From Bradyrhizobium lablabi (lineage in GTDB: Bacteria > Pseudomonadota > Alphaproteobacteria > Rhizobiales > Xanthobacteraceae), in assembly GCF_018129385.1 (NCBI RefSeq), contig NZ_JAFCLN010000009.1, forward strand, positions 124,001 to 188,000: a stretch of DNA of 64,000 nt. The letters run 5' to 3'. The notes beneath the pieces are model-generated. The model saw only the letters and a list, made by a program, of their open reading frames with translations. It had not been told where the DNA came from and did no database searches. Position numbers and translations under genes: made by a program. Positions within the stretch are counted from its first letter, which is position 1. Every line of letters starts with the position of its first letter. Of this stretch, positions 48,819 to 57,431 are shown one piece after another.

Positions 48819-50872
48819 TGCTGGGTTCCGTCGGCTACTGTGTCAGGGATCGAGGGGGTCCCCCGGGCGACCCTTGGCATAATAATGCGAAAAGTCGTGC
48901 CTTGTCCCAGTCTTGACTCCAGCATCATGCGGCCGCCCAGTTGCTGGGTGACGAGGTTATAGACGATATGCAGGCCGAGGCCAGTGCCGCCTTCGTTGCG
49001 GCGGGTGGTAAAGAACGGGTCAAAGGCCTGCCGCTGTACGTCCGGCGTCATGCCGGCGCCGTTATCGGCGAAAATGATCTCGACGTCATCGCTGCCGCGC
49101 GGCCGCGCCGTGATCGCGATGGTCCCGGAGCGCCCGTCGGCGAAGGCATGATTGGCGGCGTTGAGGAACAGATTGGTTAATATCTGCCCGTAGGAGCCGG
49201 GATAGCCGTCGATCAGCAGCCCTTCCGGCACGTCCACCGAGAGCTGGATGGCTGATTTCTTCAGGACCGGCCGCAGGCTCGCCACGATCTGGTCGGTTGC
49301 CTCGGCAAGGCTGAACTGGCGGCGTTCGGCGTGCGAACGGTCCACCGCCACCTGCTTGAACGACTGGATCAGCTCGCCGGCGCGGTGCAGGTTGGCCACC
49401 AATTGCTGGCCGGCATCGCGCGAAGCCTTGACGAATTCGTCGAGTTTCGAGCGCCGCAGCGGCTCGGTCCTCAATTCCTGATCGAAGATTTCGGCGCGGC
49501 GGGCGAAGCTCGATGCCACCGTCAGGCTGATGCCGATCGGGTTGTTGACCTCGTGCGCGACGCCCGCGACGAGGCCGCCGAGCGCGGCCAGCCGCTCGGC
49601 ATCGATCAGGTTCTGCTGCGCGGTGTTGAGCTCGAGCAGCGCGCCTTCGGCCCGCTCCTTGGCGGTGCGCAGCTCCTCTTCGGTCTTCTGCTTGGCGATG
49701 GCGTTTTCGCGGAACACTTCCACCGCGCGCGCCATCGCGCCGACCTCGTCCTTGGTTTTGGTGCCCTGCACCTCGCGGTCGAGGTCGCCGGAGGCGATGG
49801 CGCGCATCGCCGTCATGATCTGCTGGAGCGGCAGGCGGATCGACAGTGCGATGATGACGCCGGCGGAAAGGATCACGCCGAGGAAAATCACCGCGATCGA
49901 CAGCACCCGGCGCGAAATGTCCGACAGCGTGCGATCGAAGGTCGCCTGCGCCTTCTGCTCGCGCTGGCGCATCTTGACCGAGAGATCGTCGATGGCGCCG
50001 ATCGCCTCGGCCTGGCTGGCGTCGATGGTGTTGCGCAACAATTCGGTGCGGTTTGCGATCTGCTCCGAAAGCTTGCGCAGGCCCTCGCGCAGCGCGGCAT
50101 TGCGCAGTTGCAGGCGCTGCAAGGCGAGGCGTTGCAGGTCGTTTTCGGCAAGGTCCGCCATCACGGGGACCGTCTTGTCGATGGTATCGATATTGCGGCG
50201 GGCGTCTTCCTCGGCGGAAGCGGCCACCGAGAGATAATAGGCGTTGGCGGCGACCAGCAGCGCGGTGAATGCCTCGCGCGACTTGCCGAGCGCGGGCCAG
50301 ATCAGCGCATCGCGGTGGCCGGTGGCGCCCTCGATGACCGAATAGAGCCCGGCCATGTCGCGCGTGGGCGCCAGCACCTGCTCCTCATAGGTCCTGGTGA
50401 TGGTGGCCTGGACCGTGCGCAATTCGCCAAAACCGTCGAGGAATTTGCTGGTGACGCGTTCGAGCTCTTCCACCGAGCCCGACAGCATCGGGTCGGTCGC
50501 CGCCCGTGTGGTCAGCGTTCCCAGCACGGCCTCGCGCAGCAGCAGGATCTCGGCGAACAGTTCCGGGCTCGGTCGGTTGATATAGCGGTGGATCAAATTA
50601 TGCAGCCGGCTGTTCTCGCTTTCCAGCAGCGCGAGGATCTTGTCGGATTCGCGCACCGCGCGGACATCGTCCCAGGCCGAGCCCAGCACCTTTGCGCCGT
50701 TCCAGATCAAGAGCGCCAGCACGGCCACCACGGCGGAGTTGAGCAGCGCGATCGACAGGATGCGCCAGCGGATCGGCACCGCACGCACGAGCTGCACGAT
50801 GCGGACGCGGGCGCGCACGGCAAAGCTCGCCGGGCGTTCCAAGGCATCGTTGCGGGGTGCGGCCGGGGTCAA
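48788..50872 (-). CDS. Membrane histidine kinase with large helical periplasmic domain
   Basis: The 694-residue kinase has TM1 at about 38-58, an all-helical periplasmic region of about 260 residues, TM2 at about 323-345, HAMP at about 346-396, a coiled coil, H440 in GLVAGVAHEVNNPIG, N-box LTNLFLNAANHAF, DNGAGMTPD and GTGLGLHIV. The kinase core is of the four-helix HPK4 type. The periplasmic region resembles in size and composition the helical sensor of TorS, which binds a periplasmic protein. It starts with TTG one base after the stop of the TRAP-type binding protein gene, with GGAG upstream. Confidence 0.9.
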   Translation of the reverse strand: MTPAAPRNDALERPASFAVRARVRIVQLVRAVPIRWRILSIALLNSAVVAVLALLIWNGAKVLGSAWDDVRAVRESDKILALLESENSRLHNLIHRYINRPSPELFAEILLLREAVLGTLTTRAATDPMLSGSVEELERVTSKFLDGFGELRTVQATITRTYEEQVLAPTRDMAGLYSVIEGATGHRDALIWPALGKSREAFTALLVAANAYYLSVAASAEEDARRNIDTIDKTVPVMADLAENDLQRLALQRLQLRNAALREGLRKLSEQIANRTELLRNTIDASQAEAIGAIDDLSVKMRQREQKAQATFDRTLSDISRRVLSIAVIFLGVILSAGVIIALSIRLPLQQIMTAMRAIASGDLDREVQGTKTKDEVGAMARAVEVFRENAIAKQKTEEELRTAKERAEGALLELNTAQQNLIDAERLAALGGLVAGVAHEVNNPIGISLTVASSFARRAEIFDQELRTEPLRRSKLDEFVKASRDAGQQLVANLHRAGELIQSFKQVAVDRSHAERRQFSLAEATDQIVASLRPVLKKSAIQLSVDVPEGLLIDGYPGSYGQILTNLFLNAANHAFADGRSGTIAITARPRGSDDVEIIFADNGAGMTPDVQRQAFDPFFTTRRNEGGTGLGLHIVYNLVTQQLGGRMMLESRLGQGTTFRIIMPRVARGTPSIPDTVADGTQQWPNRTMSST

Positions 50873-50873
50873 C

Positions 50874-51869
50874 TTACTCCACCTTGCGAATGCGTTCGAT
50901 CAATTGCGCGGCGGCGGGATCGCGCTGCGCCTTGACATAGAGGCCGGCCATGGCCGCTTCGAACGGCTTCCTGTCGATGTCGGTCACGATGACAACGCCG
51001 GCGCCTTCGGCCTGCTTGCGCGACTGCTCCTCCAGATCGCGCCACTTCTCGCGCATGAACTGGCCGGAACGCAGCGCCGCCTCGCGGAAAATCTTCCGGT
51101 CCTCCGCCGACAGCATCATCCATGCCTTGTGGGACATCACGAGAACCTCGGGGCTCATCGTGTGTTCGGTGAGCGAATAGTAGCCGGCATGCTTGTAGTG
51201 GCCGGTGGTGACGAAGGAGGGCCAGTTGTTCTCGGCGCCGTCAATCAGTTTCGTCACGAGGCCGGTGAGAACCTGACCATATGGTAACTCGACCGGCTCT
51301 GCGCCGAGCGAGCGGATCATCTCCGACATCAGTTCGGATTGCTGCACGCGCAGCCGAAGACCTCTGATGTCGGCCAGCGAGCGCACGGGGTGGACATTGT
51401 TGTAGATCGAGCGCGCGCCGGAATCGTAGAACGCCAGCCCCACGAAGCCGTACGGCTCGAAACTATCAAGGATTTCCTTGCCGATCGGGCCGTCCAGCAC
51501 CTTCTGCATATGTTCGATGGAGCGGAACAGGAACGGCATCGCCAGCACATTCATCGACGGAATGACGTTTCCGATCAGCGCCACATTGGTGCGGTTGAGG
51601 TCGATTGCGCCGGCCCGCGTCTGCGCCAGCGTTTCCTTCTCCTCGCCAAGCTGGCGGGAATGGAACACCTTGATATGGTGACGGCCGCCGGTGCGCTCGG
51701 AAATCAGGTGACCCATGAAACGCAGTGCCTGGACGGTCGGATAATCCTCGTTCTGGGTGTCCGCAGCGCGGAATTCGCGCGCGTGAGCAGCCGTTGCGGC
51801 CGCCGTCAGACACAGCGCAACAACGAACATTACCGTCCGCGATAGGTCGGCGCGGCTGGACACTGGCAA
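50874..51869 (-). CDS. TRAP-type (DctP family) periplasmic binding protein, likely sensor input
   Basis: The product of about 331 residues has a signal peptide (cleavage near AAHA) and the DctP fold, with SRQLGEEKETLAQTRAGAIDLN, the ligand-carboxylate arginine in GLRLRVQQSELM and DGAENNWPSFVTTGHY. No DctQ or DctM permease genes adjoin. Instead the gene directly precedes and abuts a kinase gene, so the protein is more likely to report a ligand to the kinase than to feed a transporter. A TTG at 51869 (GGGGAAGAG upstream) and a GTG at 51863 are possible starts. The ligand is probably an organic acid. Confidence 0.85.
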   Translation of the reverse strand: MPVSSRADLSRTVMFVVALCLTAAATAAHAREFRAADTQNEDYPTVQALRFMGHLISERTGGRHHIKVFHSRQLGEEKETLAQTRAGAIDLNRTNVALIGNVIPSMNVLAMPFLFRSIEHMQKVLDGPIGKEILDSFEPYGFVGLAFYDSGARSIYNNVHPVRSLADIRGLRLRVQQSELMSEMIRSLGAEPVELPYGQVLTGLVTKLIDGAENNWPSFVTTGHYKHAGYYSLTEHTMSPEVLVMSHKAWMMLSAEDRKIFREAALRSGQFMREKWRDLEEQSRKQAEGAGVVIVTDIDRKPFEAAMAGLYVKAQRDPAAAQLIERIRKVE

Positions 51870-52101
51870 AAAACTCTTCCCCTTGGTGATGGAGTCTGGC
51901 GAGACCAGAAAAGGTTCAACACTTTTTAGCAGAAGCAGACGAGGCGTGGCTATCCCGCCCGGAAAGGTTGAAACGGTTTATTGTGCAGCGCGTGCGGGCG
52001 TTACCGGATTGCAACCGCGAATGCGGCGTCCTATTGAAGGCGCCGGACGAAAAAGCGCGGAAACGAATCGGAATGGTTTTGTCGTGACAACGGCACGGAA
52101 G

Positions 52102-53409
52102 ATGTTGCGGCTCGCCGCATGCGCGGCCGCAATTGCGTTTGCCTCACCGGCATATGCGGTCACCGAAATCCAGTGGTGGCACGCGATGTCGGGCCAGCTC
52201 GGCAAGGCGCTGGAAAAACTCGCGGCCGATTTCAACGCATCGCAATCCGAATACCGGATCGTGCCGACCTACAAGGGCAACTACACCGAGACCGTCACCG
52301 CTTCCATCTTCGCGTTTCGCTCACGCAGCCAGCCCGCCATCGTTCAGGTCAACGAGATCGCCACCGCGACCATGATGGCCGCGCGCGGCGCGATCTATCC
52401 GGTGTTCGAGCTGATGCGCGACCAGGACGTGCCGTTCTCGCCTTCAGCCTATCTTCCGGCCATCACCGGCTACTATGCCGACACCGCCGGCAACATGCTG
52501 TCGTTCCCGTTCAACGCCTCGACGCCCATTCTCTATTACAACAAGGACCTGTTCCGATCAGCCGGACTCGATCCGGAAGCGCCGCCGAAAACCTGGCCGG
52601 ACATCGGCGCGGCGGCCAAGCGGCTGCGCGCGGCGGGCGCCGCGTGCGGCCTCACCACGTCATGGCCGTCATGGATCAATGTGGAAAATTTCTCTGCCTT
52701 CCACAATCTGCCGGTCTCGACCAAGGCCAACGGCTTTGGCGGACTCAATGCGGAGCTGACGTTCAACAATCCGCTGATGGTGCGCCACATCGCGCAACTC
52801 GCCGAATGGCAGACCACAAAGGTGTTCGACTATAGCGGCCGCGGCCAATCGGCCGAGCCGCGGTTCCAGAAGGGCGAGTGCGCCATCTTCATTGGTTCGT
52901 CGGCAACGCGCGCCGACATCCAGGCCAATTCGAAATTCGAAGTCGGCTACGGCATGCTGCCCTACTGGCCCGAGGTTTCAGGCGCACCGCAAAACAGCAT
53001 CATCGGCGGGGCGACGCTGTGGGTGCTGCGCGACCGGCTGCGCGCCGAATATGCCGGCGTGGCAAAATTCTTCGCCTTCCTGTCGAAGCCCGAAGTGCAG
53101 GCCGCCTGGCACCGGAGCACCGGCTATCTGCCGATCACGCGCGCCGCCTTCGACCTCTCGCGCGCGCAGGGTTTTTACGACCGCAATCCGGGGGCTGCGA
53201 TCTCGATCGAGCAGATCACGCTGAAGCCGCCGACCGACAATTCAAAGGGCATTCGCCTCGGCTCGTTCGTGCTGGTGCGCGACGCCATCGAGGACGAGCT
53301 CGAGCTTGTCTTCGCGGGCAAGAAGTCGGCGCAGGCCGGACTCGATGCCGCCGTCGAGCGCGGCAACCGCCTGCTGCGCCAGTTCGAGCGCGCCAACCCG
53401 GACCGATAG
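52102..53409 (+). CDS. ugpB: UgpB-like sugar/glycerol-phosphate ABC binding protein, orphan
   Basis: The product is about 435 residues from the ATG at 52102 (a GTG at 52084 would add TTARK). A signal peptide ends SPAYA, then VTEIQWWHAMSGQLGKALEKLAADFN, FPFNASTPILYYNKDLFRSAGLD and FIGSSATRADI are close to UgpB, the binding protein for sn-glycerol-3-phosphate and glycerophosphodiesters. The UgpAEC permease and ATPase genes are absent from the window. It is divergent from the TRAP-type sensor operon; 232 bases separate the two starts. Confidence 0.85.
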   Translation: MLRLAACAAAIAFASPAYAVTEIQWWHAMSGQLGKALEKLAADFNASQSEYRIVPTYKGNYTETVTASIFAFRSRSQPAIVQVNEIATATMMAARGAIYPVFELMRDQDVPFSPSAYLPAITGYYADTAGNMLSFPFNASTPILYYNKDLFRSAGLDPEAPPKTWPDIGAAAKRLRAAGAACGLTTSWPSWINVENFSAFHNLPVSTKANGFGGLNAELTFNNPLMVRHIAQLAEWQTTKVFDYSGRGQSAEPRFQKGECAIFIGSSATRADIQANSKFEVGYGMLPYWPEVSGAPQNSIIGGATLWVLRDRLRAEYAGVAKFFAFLSKPEVQAAWHRSTGYLPITRAAFDLSRAQGFYDRNPGAAISIEQITLKPPTDNSKGIRLGSFVLVRDAIEDELELVFAGKKSAQAGLDAAVERGNRLLRQFERANPDR

Positions 53410-53637
53410 GTCGCATGCCGTCTCGGCGTTCAATTTCGGAGTCCTCGTCAGGGGAGGACCTCGCACTACTGCGTGCGACAATTTCGCCCAATGAATGGGC
53501 TGCCTGAAATTTCGGATGAATAATTAGGCAAATAAGCCTCTTTGTATGCACATGGACCGGATGTCGGGCAATGCCTAATCCGGCCTTTCACAAGCAAAAT
53601 CATTCGTTTATTCGGAAATTAGCCTTCCGTTAAGGTC

Positions 53638-53652
53638 TGGCACGAACCTTGC
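53638..53652 (+). promoter_or_regulatory. Sigma-54 (RpoN) promoter
   Basis: TGGCACG-AACC-TTGC matches the -24/-12 consensus at every conserved position, with ten bases between the GG and the GC. It lies 51 bases before the start of the binding-protein gene. The surrounding gap (53410-53702) is AT-rich, contains TTGTATGCACAT at 53542-53553 and shows no gene. It implies control by an NtrC-type enhancer-binding protein, which is not encoded nearby. Confidence 0.88.
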
Positions 53653-53702
53653 GACATCAGCTCCAAAAGCCGGTCCGTATTTCAGCGTCTTTGGAGCATC
53701 AC

Positions 53703-55322
53703 ATGAAGCGTCGCGATTTCCTCAAATCTGTTTCTGGTCTGGCTGCCGGCGCCATGGTGCCGGCGCCGGCGATCTGGTCGGCGGCGAAGGCCGATGCGCG
53801 TTCGGAGACGCTGTTGATCGTCTCGGAAGGCGGGCCCAACAATCTCGACATCCATGGCATCGGCACCAACGTGCCTGGCTATGAAGTGTCGTGGAATTGC
53901 TACGACCGCCTGATCAGCCACGAGATGAAGAGCGGTCCCGGCGGCGTGCCCTATTACGACCGCGACAAATTCAAGGGCGAACTCGCCGAGGATATGAATG
54001 TCGGCGACATGTCGGCGACGTTCAAGCTGAAGAAGAACGCCAAATTCCACGACGGCACACCTGTTACCGCCAAGGACGTCAAATGGTCGCTCGACCGCGC
54101 GGTGAGCGTTGGCGGCTTTCCGACGTTCCAGATGAGCGCGGGCTCGCTCACCAAGACCGAGCAGTTCGTCGTCGTCGATGACCACACGGTGCGTGTCGAC
54201 TTCCTCAAAAAGGACAAGCTGACGATTCCCGATCTCGCGGTGATCGTGCCCGCCGTCGTCAATTCGGAGCTGGTGAAGAAGAACGCATCCGAAAAGGATC
54301 CGTGGGGGCTCGAATACACAAAACAGCAGACCGCAGGCTCCGGCGCCTACAAGGTGACCAAGTGGACCGCCGGTACCGAAGTGATCATGGAGCGCAACGA
54401 CGCCTGGGTCGGCGGTCCCCTGCCGAAGGTCAAGCGCGTGATCTGGCGCATGGTGCCGCAGGCCGGCAACCGCCGCGCGCTGCTGGAGCGCGGCGATGCC
54501 GACATCTCCTACGAATTGCCGTTCAAGGACTTTCAGGAGATGAAGGCGAACGGCAAGCTGGACGTGGTGTCGCTGCCGTTCTCCAACGGCATCCAGTACA
54601 TCGGCATGAACGTCACCAAGCCGCCGTTCGACAATCCAAAAGTGCGGCAGGCCGTTGCCTATGCGATCCCCTATCAGAAGATCATCGACGCCGTGCTGTT
54701 CGGCCTCGCCAACCCCATGTTCGGCGCGGCCGCGGGCAAGACGACCGACGTCGCCTGGCCACAGCCGACCAAGTTCAATACCGACATCGAGAAGGCCAAA
54801 GCGCTGATGGCCGAGGCCGGCTACGCCAACGGCTTTGAGACCACGCTGTCGTTCGACCTGAATTTTGCGAACGTCAACGAGCCGCTCTGCATCCTGGTGC
54901 AGGAGAGCCTGGCGCAGATCGGCATCAAGGCGACGATCAACAAGATCCCCGGCGCCAACTGGCGCACCGAGCTCACCAAGAAGGAGCTGCCGCTCTACAC
55001 CAACGTGTTCTCAGGCTGGCTCGATTACCCCGAATACTTCTTCTACTGGTGCTATCACGGCAACAATTCCATCTTCAACACCATGAGCTACAAGTCGCCG
55101 GAGATGGACAAGCTGATCGACGGCGCGCGCACCGCGGCCGCAACCGGCGACACTGCTGCCTACGACAAGGACGTGAAGGGCTTTGTCGATCTCGCCTTCA
55201 CCGACATCCCGCGCATCCCGCTGTATCAGCCGTTCGTCAACGTCGCGATGCAGAAGAACATTTCGGGCTATCAATACTGGTTCCACCGCCGCCTCGACTA
55301 TCGTGCGCTTGTGAAGGCGTAA
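53703..55322 (+). CDS. Peptide-family ABC binding protein, Tat-exported
   Basis: The 539-residue product starts MKRRDFLKSVSGLAAGAM, a twin-arginine signal, and has the SBP_bac_5 (DppA/OppA) pattern: ELAEDMNVGD..ATFKLKKNAKFHDGTPVTAKDVKWSLDRAV and IQYIGMNVTKPPFDNPKVRQAVAYAI. GGAG precedes the ATG at 53703. It is the first gene after the sigma-54 promoter. Family members bind peptides, nickel chelates, sugars or small amides; the AtzE/AtzF-type genes downstream suggest a urea- or amide-like ligand. Confidence 0.9.
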   Translation: MKRRDFLKSVSGLAAGAMVPAPAIWSAAKADARSETLLIVSEGGPNNLDIHGIGTNVPGYEVSWNCYDRLISHEMKSGPGGVPYYDRDKFKGELAEDMNVGDMSATFKLKKNAKFHDGTPVTAKDVKWSLDRAVSVGGFPTFQMSAGSLTKTEQFVVVDDHTVRVDFLKKDKLTIPDLAVIVPAVVNSELVKKNASEKDPWGLEYTKQQTAGSGAYKVTKWTAGTEVIMERNDAWVGGPLPKVKRVIWRMVPQAGNRRALLERGDADISYELPFKDFQEMKANGKLDVVSLPFSNGIQYIGMNVTKPPFDNPKVRQAVAYAIPYQKIIDAVLFGLANPMFGAAAGKTTDVAWPQPTKFNTDIEKAKALMAEAGYANGFETTLSFDLNFANVNEPLCILVQESLAQIGIKATINKIPGANWRTELTKKELPLYTNVFSGWLDYPEYFFYWCYHGNNSIFNTMSYKSPEMDKLIDGARTAAATGDTAAYDKDVKGFVDLAFTDIPRIPLYQPFVNVAMQKNISGYQYWFHRRLDYRALVKA

Positions 55323-55327
55323 CTCCC

Positions 55328-56341
55328 ATGCTGACGATGATCGGCAAGCGGCTCATGTTCGCGATCCCGAGCCTGATCGGGGTCGTCATCGTCACCTTCC
55401 TGTTGACGCGTGCGCTGCCGGGCGATCCGGCGGCATATTTCGCCGGCCCCGCCGCGACCAAGGAAGCGATCGAGCAAATCAGGAAGAAGCTTGGTTTCGA
55501 CCGGCCGCTGATCGAGCAGTTCTTTCGCTACACCAACGATCTCGCGCATGGCGATTTCGGCAACTCGCTGACCACAGGTCAGCCGGTCGCGACCGAGATC
55601 CGCAACCGCCTGCCGGCTTCCGCCGAGCTGACGCTGCTCGGGCTGTTCGTCTCGATCGCGATCGCGCTGCCGCTCGGTGTGCTTGCCGCCACCAGGCCGG
55701 GATCGTGGATCGACCATCTATGCCGGGTGACGACAACGGCGGGCGTCTCCTTGCCGGTGTTCTTCACCGGCCTCGTGCTGGTCTACGTCTTCTATTTCCG
55801 GCTCGGCTGGTCGCCCGCACCGCTCGGCCGCCTCGACGTATTCTACAGCGCGCCGCCGACGGTAACCGGCTTCTATCTGATCGACACACTTCTGGCGCGT
55901 GACACCGAGGCGTTCGGCTCCGCGCTCCGGCAATTGATCCTGCCGGCGCTGACGCTGGCGATCTTTTCACTGGCGCCGATCGCGCGCATGACGCGCGCCT
56001 CGATGCTGGCGGTGCTGGCATCGGATTTCGTCCGCACCGCGCGCGCCAGCGGGCTGTCGCCCGGCACGGTGATCGTCACCTACGCTTTCCGCAACGCGAT
56101 GCTGCCCGTCATCACCACGCTGTCGATGGTGTTCTCGTTCCTGCTGGGCGCCAACGTGCTGGTGGAAAAGGTGTTCGCCTGGCCCGGCATCGGCTCCTAC
56201 GCGGTCGAAGCGCTGATCTCGTCAGATTTCGCGCCGGTGCAGGGTTTCGTGCTGACCATGGCGGTGATGTATGTGCTGCTCAATCTGGCGATCGACATTC
56301 TCTACGGCATCATCGATCCGCGTGTGCGGCTGGAAGGGTAG
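55328..56341 (+). CDS. ABC permease, DppB/OppB family
   Basis: The 337-residue membrane protein has the DppB start MLTMIGKRLMFAIPSLIGVVIVTFLLTRALPGDPA, six helices and the coupling loop FVRTARASGLSPGTVIVTYAFRNAMLPVITTLS. It begins five bases after the binding-protein stop. Its stop TAG forms the first bases of a fold-back repeat that follows. Confidence 0.92.
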   Translation: MLTMIGKRLMFAIPSLIGVVIVTFLLTRALPGDPAAYFAGPAATKEAIEQIRKKLGFDRPLIEQFFRYTNDLAHGDFGNSLTTGQPVATEIRNRLPASAELTLLGLFVSIAIALPLGVLAATRPGSWIDHLCRVTTTAGVSLPVFFTGLVLVYVFYFRLGWSPAPLGRLDVFYSAPPTVTGFYLIDTLLARDTEAFGSALRQLILPALTLAIFSLAPIARMTRASMLAVLASDFVRTARASGLSPGTVIVTYAFRNAMLPVITTLSMVFSFLLGANVLVEKVFAWPGIGSYAVEALISSDFAPVQGFVLTMAVMYVLLNLAIDILYGIIDPRVRLEG

Positions 56342-56413
56342 AGCATGATCCGGAAAAGTGGGAACCGGTTTTCCCTGCGACAAACGCGAAGCGTTTGCGC
56401 GGAGATCATGCTC
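56339..56413. repeat. Fold-back repeat of the TAG-RGCATGATC family, copy 3
   Basis: TAGAGCATGATCCGGAAAAG..AACCGGTTTTCC and the right end GATCATGCTC form inverted termini; the inner GCGACAAACGCGAAGCGTTTGCGC is shared with copy 2 (25087-25188). It separates the two permease genes, and its first TAG is the stop codon of the first. Confidence 0.85.
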
Positions 56414-56430
56414 AAATCTGAGGTGCAGTC

Positions 56431-57336
56431 ATGAGCAGCGTCACGGCCGATTCCGTCACAACAGCCCCAACTGAAAAGCGCAAGTCGCCGCTCGTTTCGA
56501 TGTTCGAGCACACCCGATACGTGCTTGGCGAAAACAAGGTCACGGCGTTCGCCTTCGGGCTGCTGGTCGTCATCCTGTTTGCGGCGCTCTTCGGCCCTTA
56601 TGTCGTGCCGTACGATCCGCTGGCGTCGAACACCGCGCAGGCGTTGAAGCCGCCCTCCGCGGCGCACTGGTTCGGTACCGACCAGCTCGGACGCGACATC
56701 TTCAGCCGCGTCATCGTCGCAACGCGGCTCGATACATTCATCGCGATATCTTCCGTGCTGCTGGTGTTTTTGATGGGCGGCCTTGCCGGCATCGCCGCCG
56801 GCTATTTCGGCGGCTGGACCGATCGTATCGTCGGCCGCATCGCCGACACCATCATGGCCTTTCCGCTGTTCGTGCTGGCGATGGGCATCGTCGCGGCGCT
56901 CGGCAACACTGTGCAGAACATCATCATCGCCACCGCGATCGTGAATTTTCCGCTCTATGCGCGCGTCGCCCGCGCCGAGGCCAATGTCCGGCGCAATGCC
57001 GGCTTCGTGCAGGCGGCGCGGCTGTCCGGCAACAGCGAGGGCCGCATCCTGCTGGTTCACATCCTGCCCAACATCATGCCGATCATGATTGTGCAGATGT
57101 CGCTGACCATGGGCTACGCCATCCTCAATGCCGCCGGCCTGTCCTTCATCGGCCTCGGCGTGCGGCCGCCGACCGCGGAATGGGGCATCATGGTCGCCGA
57201 AGGCGCCGGCTTCATGGTGTCGGGCGAATGGTGGATCGCGCTATTCCCCGGCCTTGCGCTGATGATCGCGGTGTTCTGCTTCAACCTGCTTGGCGACGGC
57301 CTGCGCGATATCGTCGATCCGCAGCGGAGGACGTAA
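56431..57336 (+). CDS. ABC permease, DppC/OppC family
   Basis: The 301-residue protein has the DppC features: FAALFGPYVVPYDPLASNTAQALKPPSAAHWFGTDQLGRDIFSRVI near the N-terminus and the coupling loop VQAARLSGNSEGRILLVHILPNIMPIMIVQ. It pairs with the DppB-type permease. The ATG at 56431 lies 17 bases after the repeat, with GAGG upstream. Confidence 0.92.
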   Translation: MSSVTADSVTTAPTEKRKSPLVSMFEHTRYVLGENKVTAFAFGLLVVILFAALFGPYVVPYDPLASNTAQALKPPSAAHWFGTDQLGRDIFSRVIVATRLDTFIAISSVLLVFLMGGLAGIAAGYFGGWTDRIVGRIADTIMAFPLFVLAMGIVAALGNTVQNIIIATAIVNFPLYARVARAEANVRRNAGFVQAARLSGNSEGRILLVHILPNIMPIMIVQMSLTMGYAILNAAGLSFIGLGVRPPTAEWGIMVAEGAGFMVSGEWWIALFPGLALMIAVFCFNLLGDGLRDIVDPQRRT

Positions 57337-57431
57337 ATGATGGTCCCGAAGCCATACCCTATTACCGTTTGTCTACTGTGCATGGGGTTGTTTTGCGAGT
57401 TTTTGGATGACGCGCAGGCGCGGAGGCCTTC

